This document shows, one piece after another, positions 1-11,470 of a stretch of DNA of 64,000 bases. Under the pieces are notes generated by a model. The model searched no databases and was not told the DNA's origin. It worked only from the letters and a program-made list of their open reading frames with translations. Positions within the stretch are counted from its first letter, which is position 1. Each line of letters opens with the position of its first letter. Source of the DNA: Ulva prolifera. Its lineage: Eukaryota; Chlorophyta; Ulvophyceae; Ulvales; Ulvaceae. The position numbers and the translations under genes were made by a program. The DNA lies in assembly GCA_023078555.1 (NCBI GenBank), contig CM041198.1, positions 7,053,836 to 7,117,835 of the forward strand, written 5' to 3'.

Positions 1-1087
1 TGCATGGGCCGCAACCGGTTGCGCATGCGTCTGGGTGAGTGTTTCGGTGGCATATGCGCGCTGTGGCGCAATGCATGCATGTGCACTGCTGTGGGTAGAG
101 GGAATTGTGCAGCTGTACTAGGCCTAGGCTGTACTGTATTGTGCAGTCTTCTCGTTCTTGCCACGCACGCACAACCGTCGCCGCGGTGCCACTTCAGCTT
201 GCCTCTTGAACGATATCCGCTTTACACGCAGCCTGCGCGTGACGTGGGGTCAGCCTGCACTGCCGGCGCTCTGCGCGGCATGCCAGGGGTGTTGCGTTCA
301 CAAACGAAGAGCGAGACTGTGTGTTGAGGCACGCTCCGTGCGGTCGGTGCTTCCTGCGGATGCATCTCCGCACATGCATTTCCCCCCACAGCTGCAGGCG
401 ACCTCCCCACTTTTTATTTGATGCCTCTGGATTCTGTTGCGCACAGAGGCTGCGGACTGCGCCGAGGCCCACTGGCACAGGCTGTCCGGAGTCGCATAAT
501 GCATGATGCGTGATTACAAGAGGTGGCCGCGGCGTGTGGCCGCGGCGAGTGGCCACCAGCCGCTGCAGTACGGCAGCATCAGCGGGCACCACTCAAGGGA
601 CATACATGGCATCCATCATGCCTAGGCCTCACACAGAACGAGGGGCTTGGCATGGCAGGAAAAAACGCCCCCACACTGCAGCCGAGCTGTGAGTAGCGCA
701 GATCATTCTCCAGCACATGCAGCATACACATGCATGCGCACAGCGTGAGCGGCGCTGGGCTGGTTCATGCTGCACCGCTCTACACTGCGCTGCACATCTA
801 CCGCTGACAAGGACGAACCCAGACTTATCGTGTCCAGCACGGCAATGCCACACCACCGCCACATGCCGTCTTGGGGACGGCGCATGGGCTGTGGAGCAAA
901 TCCCAGTGCGGTGACGGTTGCCCCATAGCACTGCATGCCGTATGAGTGCGTGAACGTCATCGGTGTACATTCTCCTATCTATCTGAGGATCCTATCTATC
1001 TCCGAGAGATGGGGAAACGCCATCCAGGGGGTGGCTTCAGGGGGTGGCGGCGCAGGCACACGGGCGTGAGCGATCGAGTGCTGTTCA
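1..1087. other. No supportable gene
   Basis: Only short overlapping ORFs on both strands with no recognisable domain and no consistent splice structure. The DNA is rich in TGCATG-type palindromic words, as in most non-coding parts of this window. It lies just downstream of the LURP-one-like gene and may hold its 3' untranslated region. Confidence 0.5.
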
Positions 1088-2248
1088 TCAGTTGTCCTCG
1101 TTCCAGAATTCATCGAAAGCGATGCAGAGGAGCACACACAGGGCGCTGTCGACTCCAGGCATCACTGTGAGGTCGTACGTCTGCCTGTCCAGGAACAGCT
1201 CCGCTGCGGTGATCTGCCGGCTGGCGTACGCGAGCAGGCGGCCACCCTCCTTCTTCTTGCCGAGGAAGAGCTTCATGTTGTGCTCGAGCCAGTTGCCATA
1301 CATGTAGATGTGGTGCTGCTGTTTGGTGTGCAGGTCCTGCACGACCGCCTTGGCTTCATGGCCGATGAGCTTCAACTTCTTCGTCACCTGCACAAGTGCC
1401 GCGGATGTCACTTGAGGATTCGCAGACATCCGGTAGAGTAGAGTGTTGTGTTGTCATTAAAATGACGGACGCGTGGGTGCTCTTTGGGAATAGTGAGCTC
1501 AGGAACATCTGGAACAGTGCAATGGCAACAGCAGCTTGAGAAGGTCTAGCGGCCAGACTGTGCTGTAGCAACATCATCCATGAGGCAGATTGCATTTCTG
1601 AAAGGCAGGATGGACGCTGCCTTTCTGTTGTTCCTCCCACTGTTCAAGAGAAAATTCTGCACAGCCCCTTGCTGTTCCATACAGCATGTGGTCTGCTGGA
1701 ACTGCTCTGGCACAGTGTTGTGCGATCGGAACGAAGGCTACTAGGCACGAATAAGCCCGCATTATGTAGGTCACATGGCTGTTGATGAGCTGGACTGTTA
1801 CAGTGTTGCGATCGATGCAGGTAGCGTGCGCGAAATTTGGACAAGCGTACACTCGCTGCACGCGGTCTTCAAATATGCTGCCGATGCAGCGCTCAATTTC
1901 GAGGTAACATATTTTATGATATATTCCAAGTAGATTTAACTTTGGTACATCGATTGGCCAGCATCGCACCGTAAACGAGTATCCCGGGCCGCTGATCTCC
2001 ATCTTCGGATGGAACGGATGGAACATCGGATGCCGCATGGTGGCGATGGTTCGACCATGCACGTCTTGCATCTTCTTCTCATCTCTGAAGCTGAACGCCT
2101 TGCCTTTGATCACAAACCAGGTCTGTTTGGATGGCAGCTGGTAGATCTCGAAGTCGTCGCCTGACCAGGAAACGCGCTCCCTCAGCCGCAGCTGTAGGCT
2201 GTACGGAGCACAGAAACGATGATCGACAACAGCTAAAGCCTCATTCAT
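1088..2248 (-). CDS. LURP-one-related (tubby C-terminal-like fold) protein, two exons
   Basis: Predicted exons are 2248-1970 and 1387-1088; the 582-nt intron has donor GTGCGA and acceptor TGCAG and joins in phase 0. The N-terminal exon carries the family pattern: an AVVDHRFCAPY start, then SGDDFEIYQL, WFVIKGKAFSFRDEK, DVHGRTIATM and HPFHPKMEI. The C-terminal exon has KKLKLIGHEAKAVVQDL, a GNWLEHNMKLFLGKK strand, TYDLTVMPGVDSALCVLL and an acidic FDEFWNED end. These match the repeated beta strands and final hydrophobic helix of LURP-one/DUF567 proteins (PF04525), known from plants, algae and oomycetes; in Arabidopsis LURP1 is defence-related. The molecular function is unknown; a membrane- or lipid-binding role is inferred from the tubby fold. 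The start at 2248 fits the usual family N-terminus of about 190 residues. An open frame runs upstream to 2395, so the start could be there or behind a further intron. Confidence 0.75.
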
Positions 2249-2617
2249 AACCTGGGGGCCAAAGAACAGTGCGGAGGTTTCCGTGGCGTGCACGAGCTGA
2301 CGGTGCTTCTGCGAGTGGAGTATGTGTTGGGCGTACTGTGACGATATTACAAGCGGCAATGCCGGGAGAAGGTCTGAGACGTACACGCAAGTCACCCTGA
2401 TTTATATCCCGTGCTAATTCGGGCTTACGTAGAGTTTACAGCCGTGTCCAGATATCCTGACGCGGCGTGTCTGATCGTCCAGGTAAACCTTCTGCTCACC
2501 TTCGTGCAGCAGCAGGTTACGTACGAGACGTGAGGCGACATGCCGCGACAGCCTTGTTCCCACTCAGGCGTGAAGATACGCAGGATGTAGACAAACCGGT
2601 GCCTGGAAGACTTGACA

Positions 2618-2661
2618 GACCTCAGCTTGACCTCAGCTTGACCTCAGGTTGACCTCAGCTG
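2618..2661. repeat. 11-bp tandem repeat, 4 copies
   Basis: Four consecutive copies of GACCTCAGCTT, the third and fourth with one substitution each. Confidence 0.85.
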
Positions 2662-3383
2662 GGGTTCTGAAATTGTTCATCTCAACATGTACAGCGTACC
2701 AGCCACCTGACGTGGCGGGATCCTCGAGGCGTCCAACGCTGTTGCTTCCATTGCTGACAACTAACATCAGGTGGTGCGCCCCGTCTGGTCCCTGGCCTGA
2801 GTCGCTGTGGCAATTGCATAGTGAGATTACGGTACCGTCATGACTGCAGATTATCACAGTGACTGCCTCTGTCTCTGGGTGTTGGTACTCACGAATTCCT
2901 TAAGGCTTCCTTAAGGCTTCCTGCCCGAGGCACACCGCTGCAGTGCGGCGAGGGCAGAAACGTGCTGAGCAAGCGTGGCCGACAAACATGCATTCTGATC
3001 CGATTACCCGGCATCAGCATGCAGAATACAATGCACTCTGCATGCAGCTGTGTGCTCAGATGTACACGAAACGTTTGCAGGTTCAGCAGTGCGGATCTAG
3101 CACGTGCATGCTGTGGCCATCCCTGGGCCAAGAAGTATGTTACAGAGGTTCACCGTGACAACACTGGTACGCTGTCAAATAAGTTCTTTCAAACATGAGA
3201 AAAGAAAGGACACCCCACAACCATCCTGCACGAAAAGGGTCTCACCTGAAGTGACTCGAATTTTCCACACTGCCAGAGCGCAGGTGTTAACGAGCCTCAG
3301 TTCACGAGAACAAAACACTATGTACGAGTATACAAACAGCTGGAAAAATGCTAGCGAAGATAAGGATGCCCATTGACCACGCG

Positions 3384-3425
3384 AATGATCATCAGGCACA
3401 GGTCAATGATCATCAGGCACAGGTC
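3384..3425. repeat. 21-bp direct tandem duplication
   Basis: Two perfect head-to-tail copies of a 21-bp unit beginning AATGATCATCAGG. No function is apparent. Confidence 0.85.
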
Positions 3426-3522
3426 AGGCAGGTGCAATGGAGCTTTTGCACCCGTGCCAACACGCTGCTTTAGAACAGTGTGGTCGAGAAAGAACCTCCT
3501 CACGCAACCCCTGGTGCGGCCG

Positions 3523-3726
3523 ATGGCAGTTGATGTACTCCGTTCTTGGTGCTTGGAGCACCGACGCCCTGCAGGCTCAGAGGCTGAGGCCATGACACGA
3601 CTTGAACTCCTCTTCTGTCAAGTCAGAGTGCGGTCCAAGGCTGAGCTGCAGCAAAGAATGGGCTGGTTAACACCTTTTGTGACATATCTGCAATATGCAG
3701 ATTTGTTTGCTCGGCAACGTGGCTAA
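3523..3726 (+). CDS. Possible exon with SAP-like helix pair (hypothetical)
   Basis: A 67-codon open stretch (within a longer ORF from 3373) reads MAVDVLRSWCLEHRRPAG followed by SEAEAMTRLELLFCQVR. This resembles the SAP DNA-binding motif pattern: a helix with LRxWC, a loop with G, then a helix with RL. The remainder is hydrophobic and ends at a TAG 8 nt before a MITE, so the true gene could be truncated by that insertion. There is no second exon, and the match is only a short pattern seen by eye. It may equally be a chance ORF. Confidence 0.25.
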   Translation: MAVDVLRSWCLEHRRPAGSEAEAMTRLELLFCQVRVRSKAELQQRMGWLTPFVTYLQYADLFARQRG

Positions 3727-3734
3727 CAACACAC

Positions 3735-3836
3735 CAGTGTTGGGTCGCTTTGCAGCATTTCCGGGGCTGCCATCCAGAAAGTAGACATATATATTCGGAA
3801 GTGTTCTGTGTAATCGGGCCCGATGACCCAATACTG
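3735..3836. mobile_element. hAT-type MITE copy 1 (102 bp)
   Basis: The ends are inverted repeats, CAGTGTTGGGTCG on the left and a diverged CGATGACCCAATACTG on the right. It is flanked on both sides by the 8-bp duplication CAACACAC. Length, inverted ends starting CAGTG and 8-bp target duplication are the hallmarks of non-autonomous hAT elements. Near-identical copies occur at 36166, 39017, 57472 and 58460. Confidence 0.9.
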
Positions 3837-6560
3837 CAACACACCACATGAGGTGGTGCTTGACAGCATGGTCTGCAGGGCAGCCATGCTGACCCGAATG
3901 AAGACGGCCATTTCGATTGTGCTACGTACAACGGAAGCAATTTGTCAACCGATGTGCAGAAAGCAGTTTGTCAGCATCGATGGAACGGCACTACACTCCG
4001 GCTGTTGTGCTACCGACTGAGTTGAATGTTGCAAGGCTGGGGCAGTTGTGGGCAGAGGCATACTCGACAGACCATTGGCATCATGGAGAGCAGCAATAAA
4101 AGATGGCTCCGGGTACCGTTACTGAGTGCCTTGGGTATTTCAGGGACTAAGGCATGGACACCAGGGTGAGGAGGTGTCAGTGTTTGTGCTCAGGTCACAA
4201 CAGCGCAGCAAGTACCAGAGGTGGGATGGCACCTGGCTGCTGCCCCCCTTCGCATTGTAAGACTCAATGTAATCGAGGTTGTCCAGCCAGATCTTGTACC
4301 GCTTGGAGCGCTCCTCGTCAGAGCCATACGATTTGCCATGCTTCTCGGCCCAATGGCTGAAGGCGTCTTCTGATCGATCCTACAAACCAACAGTGTCTTG
4401 CCACAAATGACGATGTAAATAACTGTTCTGAGTGTGAACTGTGTCTCAATTTAAATGTAGGACACGGCATGTGTTGCACGACCACCTGGCTGAGGGCTTG
4501 GGTGGCAGGCGTCGCAGCGTCGTGAAGCTTGGTCCGGCTGTCGGTGCGCCTAACGGGGTCAAACACATGATCAAGGCGTGCGATGAGCAATGATCCGGAA
4601 CATTCGTGTCCAAAGGCCTACGAAACAGTGCGATGGGCATCAACGGCAGCGAAAGCTGCAGCAGCGATGAACGAGATGCAATCGACGCTGTGCTGTCGGT
4701 GAGTATCGACTGCCGAAAAGGCTACGTATGATGCAGAGTCACCACATGAGGCAATCACATCAGCACATTCACATCTTCAATTATGCACGACTGGATAGCC
4801 TAAACGTGTTCTGTAGTCTGGGGCCAGAAGGTGCAGCTCTGACGAAATATTCCCGAAGACAATCCGTCAGATCTACATTCATTGCGCTCCACAACACTCC
4901 AGATAGCCGTCTCCCCTTTGCGATTGCCATGCATACCCAATGAGCGCGCTAGGCATACTGTGCATGCCGAGGCCGAGCTAGCTAGCGGATGCGATGATTG
5001 TCGCAGATGAGCTGGTAGCTGCAAGCATTCTGTCGACCCTCTGGTGCCATGAAGGATCGCAATGCTATCGAAAGGGTATAGTCAAAGAATCAAACCATTT
5101 GGAAAGCTTTTCCGGCCGTGCTCACTCTGACAGGAATTCCGATGCTTGCGAATCGTGGGAGGGGGCAGCTTGATGTTTCGCCAACGGCTTTGGCTGCATT
5201 TGCCTGAGAATCACATGATTGTAAATGTCTGCCAACAATGTACATGACCACGACGCCCTTACACCCTGCGTCTCGCGGAGGTTCAGTCTGAGTCACCTTG
5301 TGGCTACAGGACAGAACGCGACAAGCAGCCATGTGGCCGCATCCACCCCGCCCCCTCAAACGTGCGGATCAACTGGCGTGCGCGATTCTTGAGCCTCGCA
5401 ATGCATAGCGCGCTGTAACGTCAGTAAGTTTGCCCATGACCGTACATTGAGGTCATGCCAACCCACAAGATACACAAGCCAAGCTCACAAGCCTTGGCAT
5501 GCATCAATGCAGAGATCTCTCCACTGGCGGACACATTTGATCACCACCCGTCGTTCGGTCCATTTGCCATCGGTCAGTGCACCAAAGCCTCCAAACCCTA
5601 TATCTGGTAGCACCCCAATCAGTACTTATCTGCTTCCGAAAGAGCTTGGTAGCATATCTTTGCTATCAAGTTACACAAGACATGGCGCATCCGGATGGGC
5701 CCAGCCTTCCATGCATGTGCTGCCAACCCTGGGCACTGTGCTGCGAGGCCCGATATGAATGAACATCCACCCTCAAATACGCCCTTACAAGACAGGACGC
5801 GGCGCCTTACACTCATGCTGATCGCCGCAGATTCCATATGGGGTACCCACGGCCGCTTATGCCATTGGTTGGCGTTCTTTCTCTGATTAATCAGAGAATT
5901 CGCATCACACACCATTCTCCGATTGTGCGCACGCCATGACAGGACCGCATCTGCAGCAGCCCCGGCTATGGAACGCTGTGCTCACATATGTAACAGCATG
6001 GCTGGGTGAGCCCATAGCAGCAGGGGTGAGCCGATGCGCCTCTTTCAGGGTGGGACGCGTGCTACATCATGCATACATACTATTTATAGGAAACCACAAT
6101 CAAGAGCAGCCCGCCGGGGTAACCCTGTTGCACACCCGCGCCGCACCCCAGCTCCGCCCTGCAGTGCACACTGCAGGGCCAGCTGGTGCTGTCCAATCGG
6201 GGAGCAGCCTGTCCCGCGCACGGCTGTGCGCTGTGCAGACGCCGGGAGGAGCTCCGGCAGTGGCGCCGCGAGCTGCTGTTGCTCTTCCGTCGACGCCTGA
6301 GATACCAGAGCATATGTTAGGGCATCCGGCCCACCCACAAAGGATGATTGCGCTTATGTACAGCTGTGCTCTGGGTAGTGCCCCTGTGATTGGCCCAAGG
6401 CGGTTTAACTCGGCTCAGCATCATGGCAAAGCTGTTCTGTAGGTCTGTGGACGCTGTGGCGGTGTCCGGGTGCGGTATGTGTGGCCACAGGGCGTGGCTC
6501 CGATTCTCGGCTCCGCCGTGTGAGCATGCATTCGCACATTCTGCCAGGCGCTGCGGTTGA
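3837..6560. other. Intergenic DNA, no supportable gene
   Basis: Many overlapping short ORFs in all frames but none with a recognisable domain, consistent splice sites or a paralogue elsewhere in the window. No repeats beyond scattered short palindromes were noticed. Confidence 0.4.
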
Positions 6561-7506
6561 GGTCGCAGGAGATGATGTGGTGGACAGGGCATGCAGTCCA
6601 TGCAGCACCGCAGCTGTAAGCTGCTTGGCTCACAGTCAGTTGATCAATTGGTGTATGCTTAATGAACACACAAAGCTCTATGTCTATTGGGGGTACCATC
6701 TCCATGATCTGCATGTTTCCGAGTACAGGAATGCAGTGTGAGCCACTCTGGCGCTCGATAACGGACAGCGCGTGGGCCTTCCGGCTCGTTGGCACTGTCA
6801 TCGGTTCTGTGCCATGACAGCCCAACTGCTTTGAGACACATGGTGGATCATGGCGTCATGATGGAGCAGTGACCAGAGTCCGCGTAGGACTCGCCGATGT
6901 GGACTTGGCCCCCAAACATAATACACCTGATCAATCACACAGTGTAGCTGCAGCCACAGAGTTGGACGTCACTCAGTGACTGCTGGCAGGGATAAAATGG
7001 CCTAACCATCACGGCATATCTTGACAAAGTCTCCAATGGGCACACTGTCAAGGAGCAGATTCCTAGCTGGAGGCGTTGCTGCCCGGACTGAGCTGGTGAG
7101 GTGCCCCGGGAGTGCTGAAGCGGTACTGGGTAGTGCTAGCAGCTGTTTGGGCCACATCAAACTCTACGGCCCTGACTCTGTAGCTCTTGAATTGAGCGCT
7201 GCATACAAGGCACCAAGCAGGTGCACTCGGTGAGCACACCGATGGGCCGCTGGTAGCCACGGTGCCACAGCGCTCATGGCTGGTCGATCCCGGACTCTGC
7301 TAGCATCAGGCTGATCAGAACGAGAGCATGTGAGTAGCGCCTGACATCTCAGACACAGCTACTGGAGCATGCGCCAGGTCTCCCCTCCTGGGTACGTTGG
7401 AACTGGCATTCGGATCAGACTGGATTGGGTATCCGCGAACACGTGATCGCCCACGGCCACTCCATGGCACAGCATATGCTCCCATCTGGCACAGACCAAC
7501 ATGGAC

Positions 7507-8405
7507 CTACTCAGCCGAAGCTTGGATCTCAGGCTTGGCCTCAGCAGCAGGCTCCTCCTCATCGCCTTCCCCGAGCTTGTGAGCGTCGGGATTGTTCTTC
7601 AGTAAGTTGGCGTTGAGGGCTGCAGCAAAGGCGACCCAGGCCACGGTCGGGGCCATGAGGTAGCCTGCCTTAGGGTTGACCTTGTGGAAGGCCTGCGCGG
7701 TGGCCGCGGTCATGACGAGAAGGCCCGACATCTCCACCATCGCGATGTCCAGGCGCTTGGCCTGGAAGAAGAGTGGCTGCCAGGCGAAGTTGAGGACGAG
7801 GTGCAGTGCGTAGATCCCGAGTGGCTTTTTCTGCACAGATGCACCTGCTGGCATGAGGCATTGACACCTGGTGTACCCACTTGGAAGCATTCGTGCAGCA
7901 GACTTGCATACAGTTGCATTGTGCGCTTCAGCTGTGCTGCCCACGGCGGCAAGCGTTGTGTGGCTCTGTGGCTCGAGTCTGTTGCTTGGGATTGTGGCAT
8001 ACTGGCTGCACAGTCAACGCAAGATGCTATCAGATGGGTGAATGAGAATACAACATTGAGACACTTGAATTATGCTCACTGACGCAGCATCACACCTGTG
8101 CCGAGAAGCCTCCCTGCTTGAACACCAGCCATGAGGCAACACCCATGCCTGTGTACAGGGCGGTCCACACTGGCCCAAACACGGCGTTCGGAGGATTCCA
8201 TGATGGCTTTTTCAGTTTTGTGTACCTGAATCACAGCTGCCTGAATTTGAAGGGCTATGGTCAAGAGTGGCAGTGTGGATTCAGCTTGGCATGTGACGTG
8301 CTCGGCATGTGTGGCGCCAAGCGCAACGCACCAAGTCTTGATAGACGTTTTAGCCAAGAGGCCCAGTGTAACCCCTACGCCCAAGTTAAGCCCGATTGAC
8401 GCAAC
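7507..8405 (-). CDS. TspO/MBR family protein, copy 1
   Basis: TspO (translocator protein, peripheral benzodiazepine receptor family) is a five-helix membrane protein of mitochondria, plastids or ER that binds porphyrins and sterols and is tied to tetrapyrrole and stress signalling. Exons 8405-8332, 8225-8096 and 7830-7507 join with GT-AG introns. The first splice recreates the family motif W-Y-x-K-L-x-K-P-x-W. TM1 is [18 protein letters not shown]; exon 2 has [18 protein letters not shown] and [11 protein letters not shown]; exon 3 has [10 protein letters not shown] and [19 protein letters not shown], the conserved W-x-x-LFF and terminal W-x-x-x-A-x-x-LN signatures. The tail is acidic ([13 protein letters not shown]). 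The N-terminus is unresolved: an open frame continues to about 8520 but lacks an ATG after an upstream stop, so an upstream exon is likely. Exon lengths (74 and 130 nt) equal those of copies 2 and 3. Confidence 0.88.
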
Positions 8406-8639
8406 CTGCATCAACGTTCTGCCAATGGAGAGGAGATTGGTTCCCGTCAGCACATACACGTAAGCAAACGTTCCATCCAAGTAAAGCAGGCAGACTAAGC
8501 ACGAAACGTACCAGAAACTGAATAGATTGCGACTTTGAGATCATCGTGAGCAGCCTCTGCCAGCCTTGCGAACGGTAGTACGGTTAACAGCAGCTGCGAA
8601 AGCTAGCACGCGCGCATCGGTCGACTGACTGAAGGTCCA

Positions 8640-8990
8640 TCTGATGAACACGTATGATATGCACGGGGCAAACCGGCAATTTCGCTGGTTTCAGGAATAT
8701 ATGCGCGTCGAGGACGTTATTCCATGGCGAATTGGATGGAAACACAATCGTCGTTCACTGTGTCTTGGCCCGTTTGCATGGACATAGATATCTATGCGTC
8801 AGCGTTGCCGAAAATGATGTGTATGACACTTCCGCCTGCACCAAATTTTGCAGTGGTGACACCGTCAGAACACATTATTGCCGTTGGGCAGGCTTGGAAA
8901 CCGCTCCGAAATGGCTTGCGAGCCATGCTCCTGCCGACCAGCATGGTGGAGATATCGTTCACCGAACCGACTAGCGCGCGCAGGCAATTC
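8640..8990 (-). pseudogene. Degraded copy of the ORF upstream of TspO-2
   Basis: On the minus strand this aligns codon by codon with the 131-codon ORF at 12833-13228. Shared cores are KPFRSGFQ against KPLRSSVQ and GAGGSVIHIIFGNADA against GTGGSSIHVIFSKADT, with many third-position differences. Here the frame is broken by a TAG right after the NADA core and by an early stop further on. It may be a decayed upstream exon of TspO-1 or of an unknown upstream gene. Confidence 0.4.
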
Positions 8991-9531
8991 TAGAGATCGT
9001 ACTTGCATGTGATTTGGTTTTCCTCCGTTTGATCGTCGAGCTGTTCATCTTGATGGCCCTGGCTGACACATCACCAGCCCATATCCAAGCATTGCAGTGC
9101 AAACGCAATGGACCTGCACGCCATAACAAACTAGCTGCAGGTAATTCTCTACCTCTGTGCATGGATTCTGCATCCTGGTTCACTATCGGTGGATCTGCTC
9201 AGGTCTCACTCATGGCCAGCAGTGGGAGCAGTGGGATGCAGCAGCATTGCCGGACACCTGAAACTACGCACAAACTTCAGAACTGCGAAAGAGTTGATTC
9301 AGGTGTCATCTAGTTAATGGTCGCCGTGTACAATTGCTCCAAGCACCTGACATGTCACACTGTTGACTGCATCAACACACTGCCATCAAATGGCCTTCCA
9401 GGACTCCATGAGTCACGGAGTGACTGTGACACCCAACAGCGGCAGATTGTGGCAGCCCAACAAGTTTTATATATTTATTTATTTACTATTTGACTCCAAG
9501 ATGGGCACCAATGTGTGCAGGGTCCGCTGGT

Positions 9532-9918
9532 TCACATAGACACTGATGCAGGCCCCAGTGCCGAGCAGTGTGCCTCTGACAGGGATGCCCCGCTCGCGAT
9601 CGTGATGAACGTAGCCTGCAGCTTCTCAGCCACATCCGCTTCGAGGACTCCCGGGTCCTCGAAGTACACAAGCATTTGTACGCGGCTGCATGCACGCCAA
9701 AAGAGAACTGCATTTGCAGCAGCCACGCCACTGTCTGAATCGCCATGCACATGTGTATTGTCACACGACAGGACGTGACCAGGGTGGCGAATCATAGACG
9801 CGGCAAGCGGCTGCATCTCTTTCAGGTTGGAGAGGTACGCAGGTGCAAACAAGAGTGGCGCTGCGGGCCAATTGGCGTTGTTAACGTACAGCGGCCCTGC
9901 CGGGTCGCCCTGCCGCAC
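9532..9918 (-). CDS. Hypothetical ORF between the duplicated segments
   Basis: A 128-codon frame reading GDPAGPLYVNNANWP, then SMIRHPGHVLSCDNTHVHGD and DPGVLEADVAEKLQATF. It lies between the two TspO-bearing segments and has no counterpart elsewhere in the window. Two or three exons could be hidden here, since acceptor-like CAG sites precede the GDPAG stretch. I do not recognise the family; it may be spurious. Confidence 0.2.
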   Translation of the reverse strand: MRQGDPAGPLYVNNANWPAAPLLFAPAYLSNLKEMQPLAASMIRHPGHVLSCDNTHVHGDSDSGVAAANAVLFWRACSRVQMLVYFEDPGVLEADVAEKLQATFITIASGASLSEAHCSALGPASVSM

Positions 9919-10151
9919 GACCCGTCTCGCTGCGCAGCTCCGGAGTGGTGCCGACCGAGAGGCGGGGGGGAGGAACGGGCTGCTTTGGCCGTGCGCTGTG
10001 CGGCAGCGCGGGACCCTGAGGGGCCTCTAAGAAGCTCCAGGGCAGCGCAGTGACCTGCCGCTCCATCGCCTCCTGAGGCATCATGTTGCCGGCGTTCTGC
10101 AGGTACTTCACGGAGTGTGTCATTGAATGCGATAGTGTCCGGACCATGGAG

Positions 10152-10246
10152 CAGTGTTGGGTCGCCCGGCTCGAAGGCCGTCCAGAGTTGAGTCACCTCA
10201 CCATTCGGAGCTGGTCCATGTGACCGGGCCCGACGACCCCACATTG
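10152..10246. mobile_element. Diverged hAT-type MITE relic
   Basis: Begins CAGTGTTGGGTCG and ends in a degraded inverted copy (CGACGACCCCACATTG), about 95 bp, but the interior has largely diverged and no flanking 8-bp duplication is visible. Probably an old copy of the family seen intact at 3735 and 39017. Confidence 0.45.
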
Positions 10247-10535
10247 TACGCTGGTCCGGGTGCACAAAGTGTGGCCGCAGGGCATACCTTGGAACAGCTT
10301 CCCTGGTGGAGCATATGCATGTGCGCATGTTGACAGTTGCTGCTGATCCAGATCTAGGCGGCATTGCAGCACTGGGTTGCATGCCATGGCAGGCTGGAGG
10401 GAGCGGAGCGGAGCCTAAGGGCAGCCTGTGTACGCAGCACCGCAGCTGCAGTCTCCATGATCACGGCTCAGCGGTGCTGCAGCTGTGTGCGGCTGCCGCA
10501 CCGCGGCATCTCCACTGCACCATGTGCAAGGGCCA

Positions 10536-10608
10536 CGCAGCATGGCAGACATCGCTCCACGTAGCATGGCAGACATCGCTCCACGCAGCATGGCAGACAT
10601 CGCTCCAC
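10536..10608. repeat. 24-bp tandem repeat, 3 copies
   Basis: Three copies of a unit containing AGCATGGCAGACATCGCTCC, differing only at the junction bases. Confidence 0.9.
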
Positions 10609-11470
10609 GTTGGGCCTCCCGACCGCACTTCCCATGGATTACCTCGCCGGGGATGTGCCATGAACATGACAGTCATGACTGCCCCTGCACTGCCTCTGGC
10701 CACTGGATAGTATCAAGTTGATACGCAGAAATTACATGTGTACTTCACTTTCTTCACATGATGTCCGCTTTCGTGGCGGCTAGATACACTCGGCCCGCAA
10801 TTTACACAAACATGATCACTCACACTGCAGCTACACCCACGCAGGTGGGTGTCAGTCCGCGTCTGCTGGTAGAGCTATGACGGTGTCACCTCTGTAGAAG
10901 ATCTGTGGCGAAATCCCCAAGGGCACAACGCTCCCACGGGAGCAGCAAGTTCCTATCTGCAGGCACTGCAGCCCAAACTTTCGAGAGGGCAGGGTATTGC
11001 AGCAGCGCTGGGCCATGGCAAACCTGCTGACTCAGCACCTGCTAATCTGTGAGCTGCATGCTGGGCACCAAGCAGGTGGAGACGGTGAGCATACGGGTGG
11101 GACGCGCGCGGCGCTGGCTGGCAGAGACGGTAACGGAGCGCTCGTGGCTGGACGATCGGTACTTCACATTCTATTGGGCCGATCGGATTGAGAGCATGCA
11201 AGCAGCGCCCGATGCCTCGGGCCCAGATACTGGAGAAGATGCGCTCGGTCTCCCCTGCAGGATGAATCTGACATGGCAGTAGACTCGGACTGTATCAGAG
11301 GCTCGTTCATGATCGCCGCAGCCCAGCAGCTCACCACGGCCAGGACATCGCACAATTGTACCACTACAAGAATGACTTGCAAGACACACACTCGCACAAG
11401 ACACACACACACCCACCTGGCACAGACTCAGATGTACACACATGCAGCCCTGCTCAGCGGATGCTTGGAG

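Larger units (their letters stand above)
2249..3522. other. Intergenic DNA with one short tandem repeat
   Basis: No gene is supported. It contains an 11-bp tandem repeat (2618-2661) and otherwise only shadow ORFs. The promoter of the minus-strand LURP-one-like gene should lie in the first few hundred bases, but no clear core element was seen. Confidence 0.4.
6560..9470. repeat. Segmental duplication, copy A (contains TspO-1)
   Basis: Aligns by eye, in order and orientation, with about 10420-13660. Shared blocks include the region before the TspO stop (7200-7400 against 11080-11280), all TspO exons, an upstream codon-like block (8640-8990 against 12840-13240) and a further upstream block (9060-9340 against 13320-13610). 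Divergence is substantial, so the duplication is old. Confidence 0.7.

Noticed and set aside
8406-8538. Idea that TspO-1 lost its start codon (ATG to AGT relative to copy 2)
   Set aside because: The homologous stretch in copy 3 is out of frame and all three copies have a TGCAG or similar acceptor just before TM1, so the stretch may not be coding at all.
10152-10246. Intact MITE copy
   Set aside because: Only the tips match; the interior is diverged and no 8-bp duplication is present, so it is listed as a relic only.
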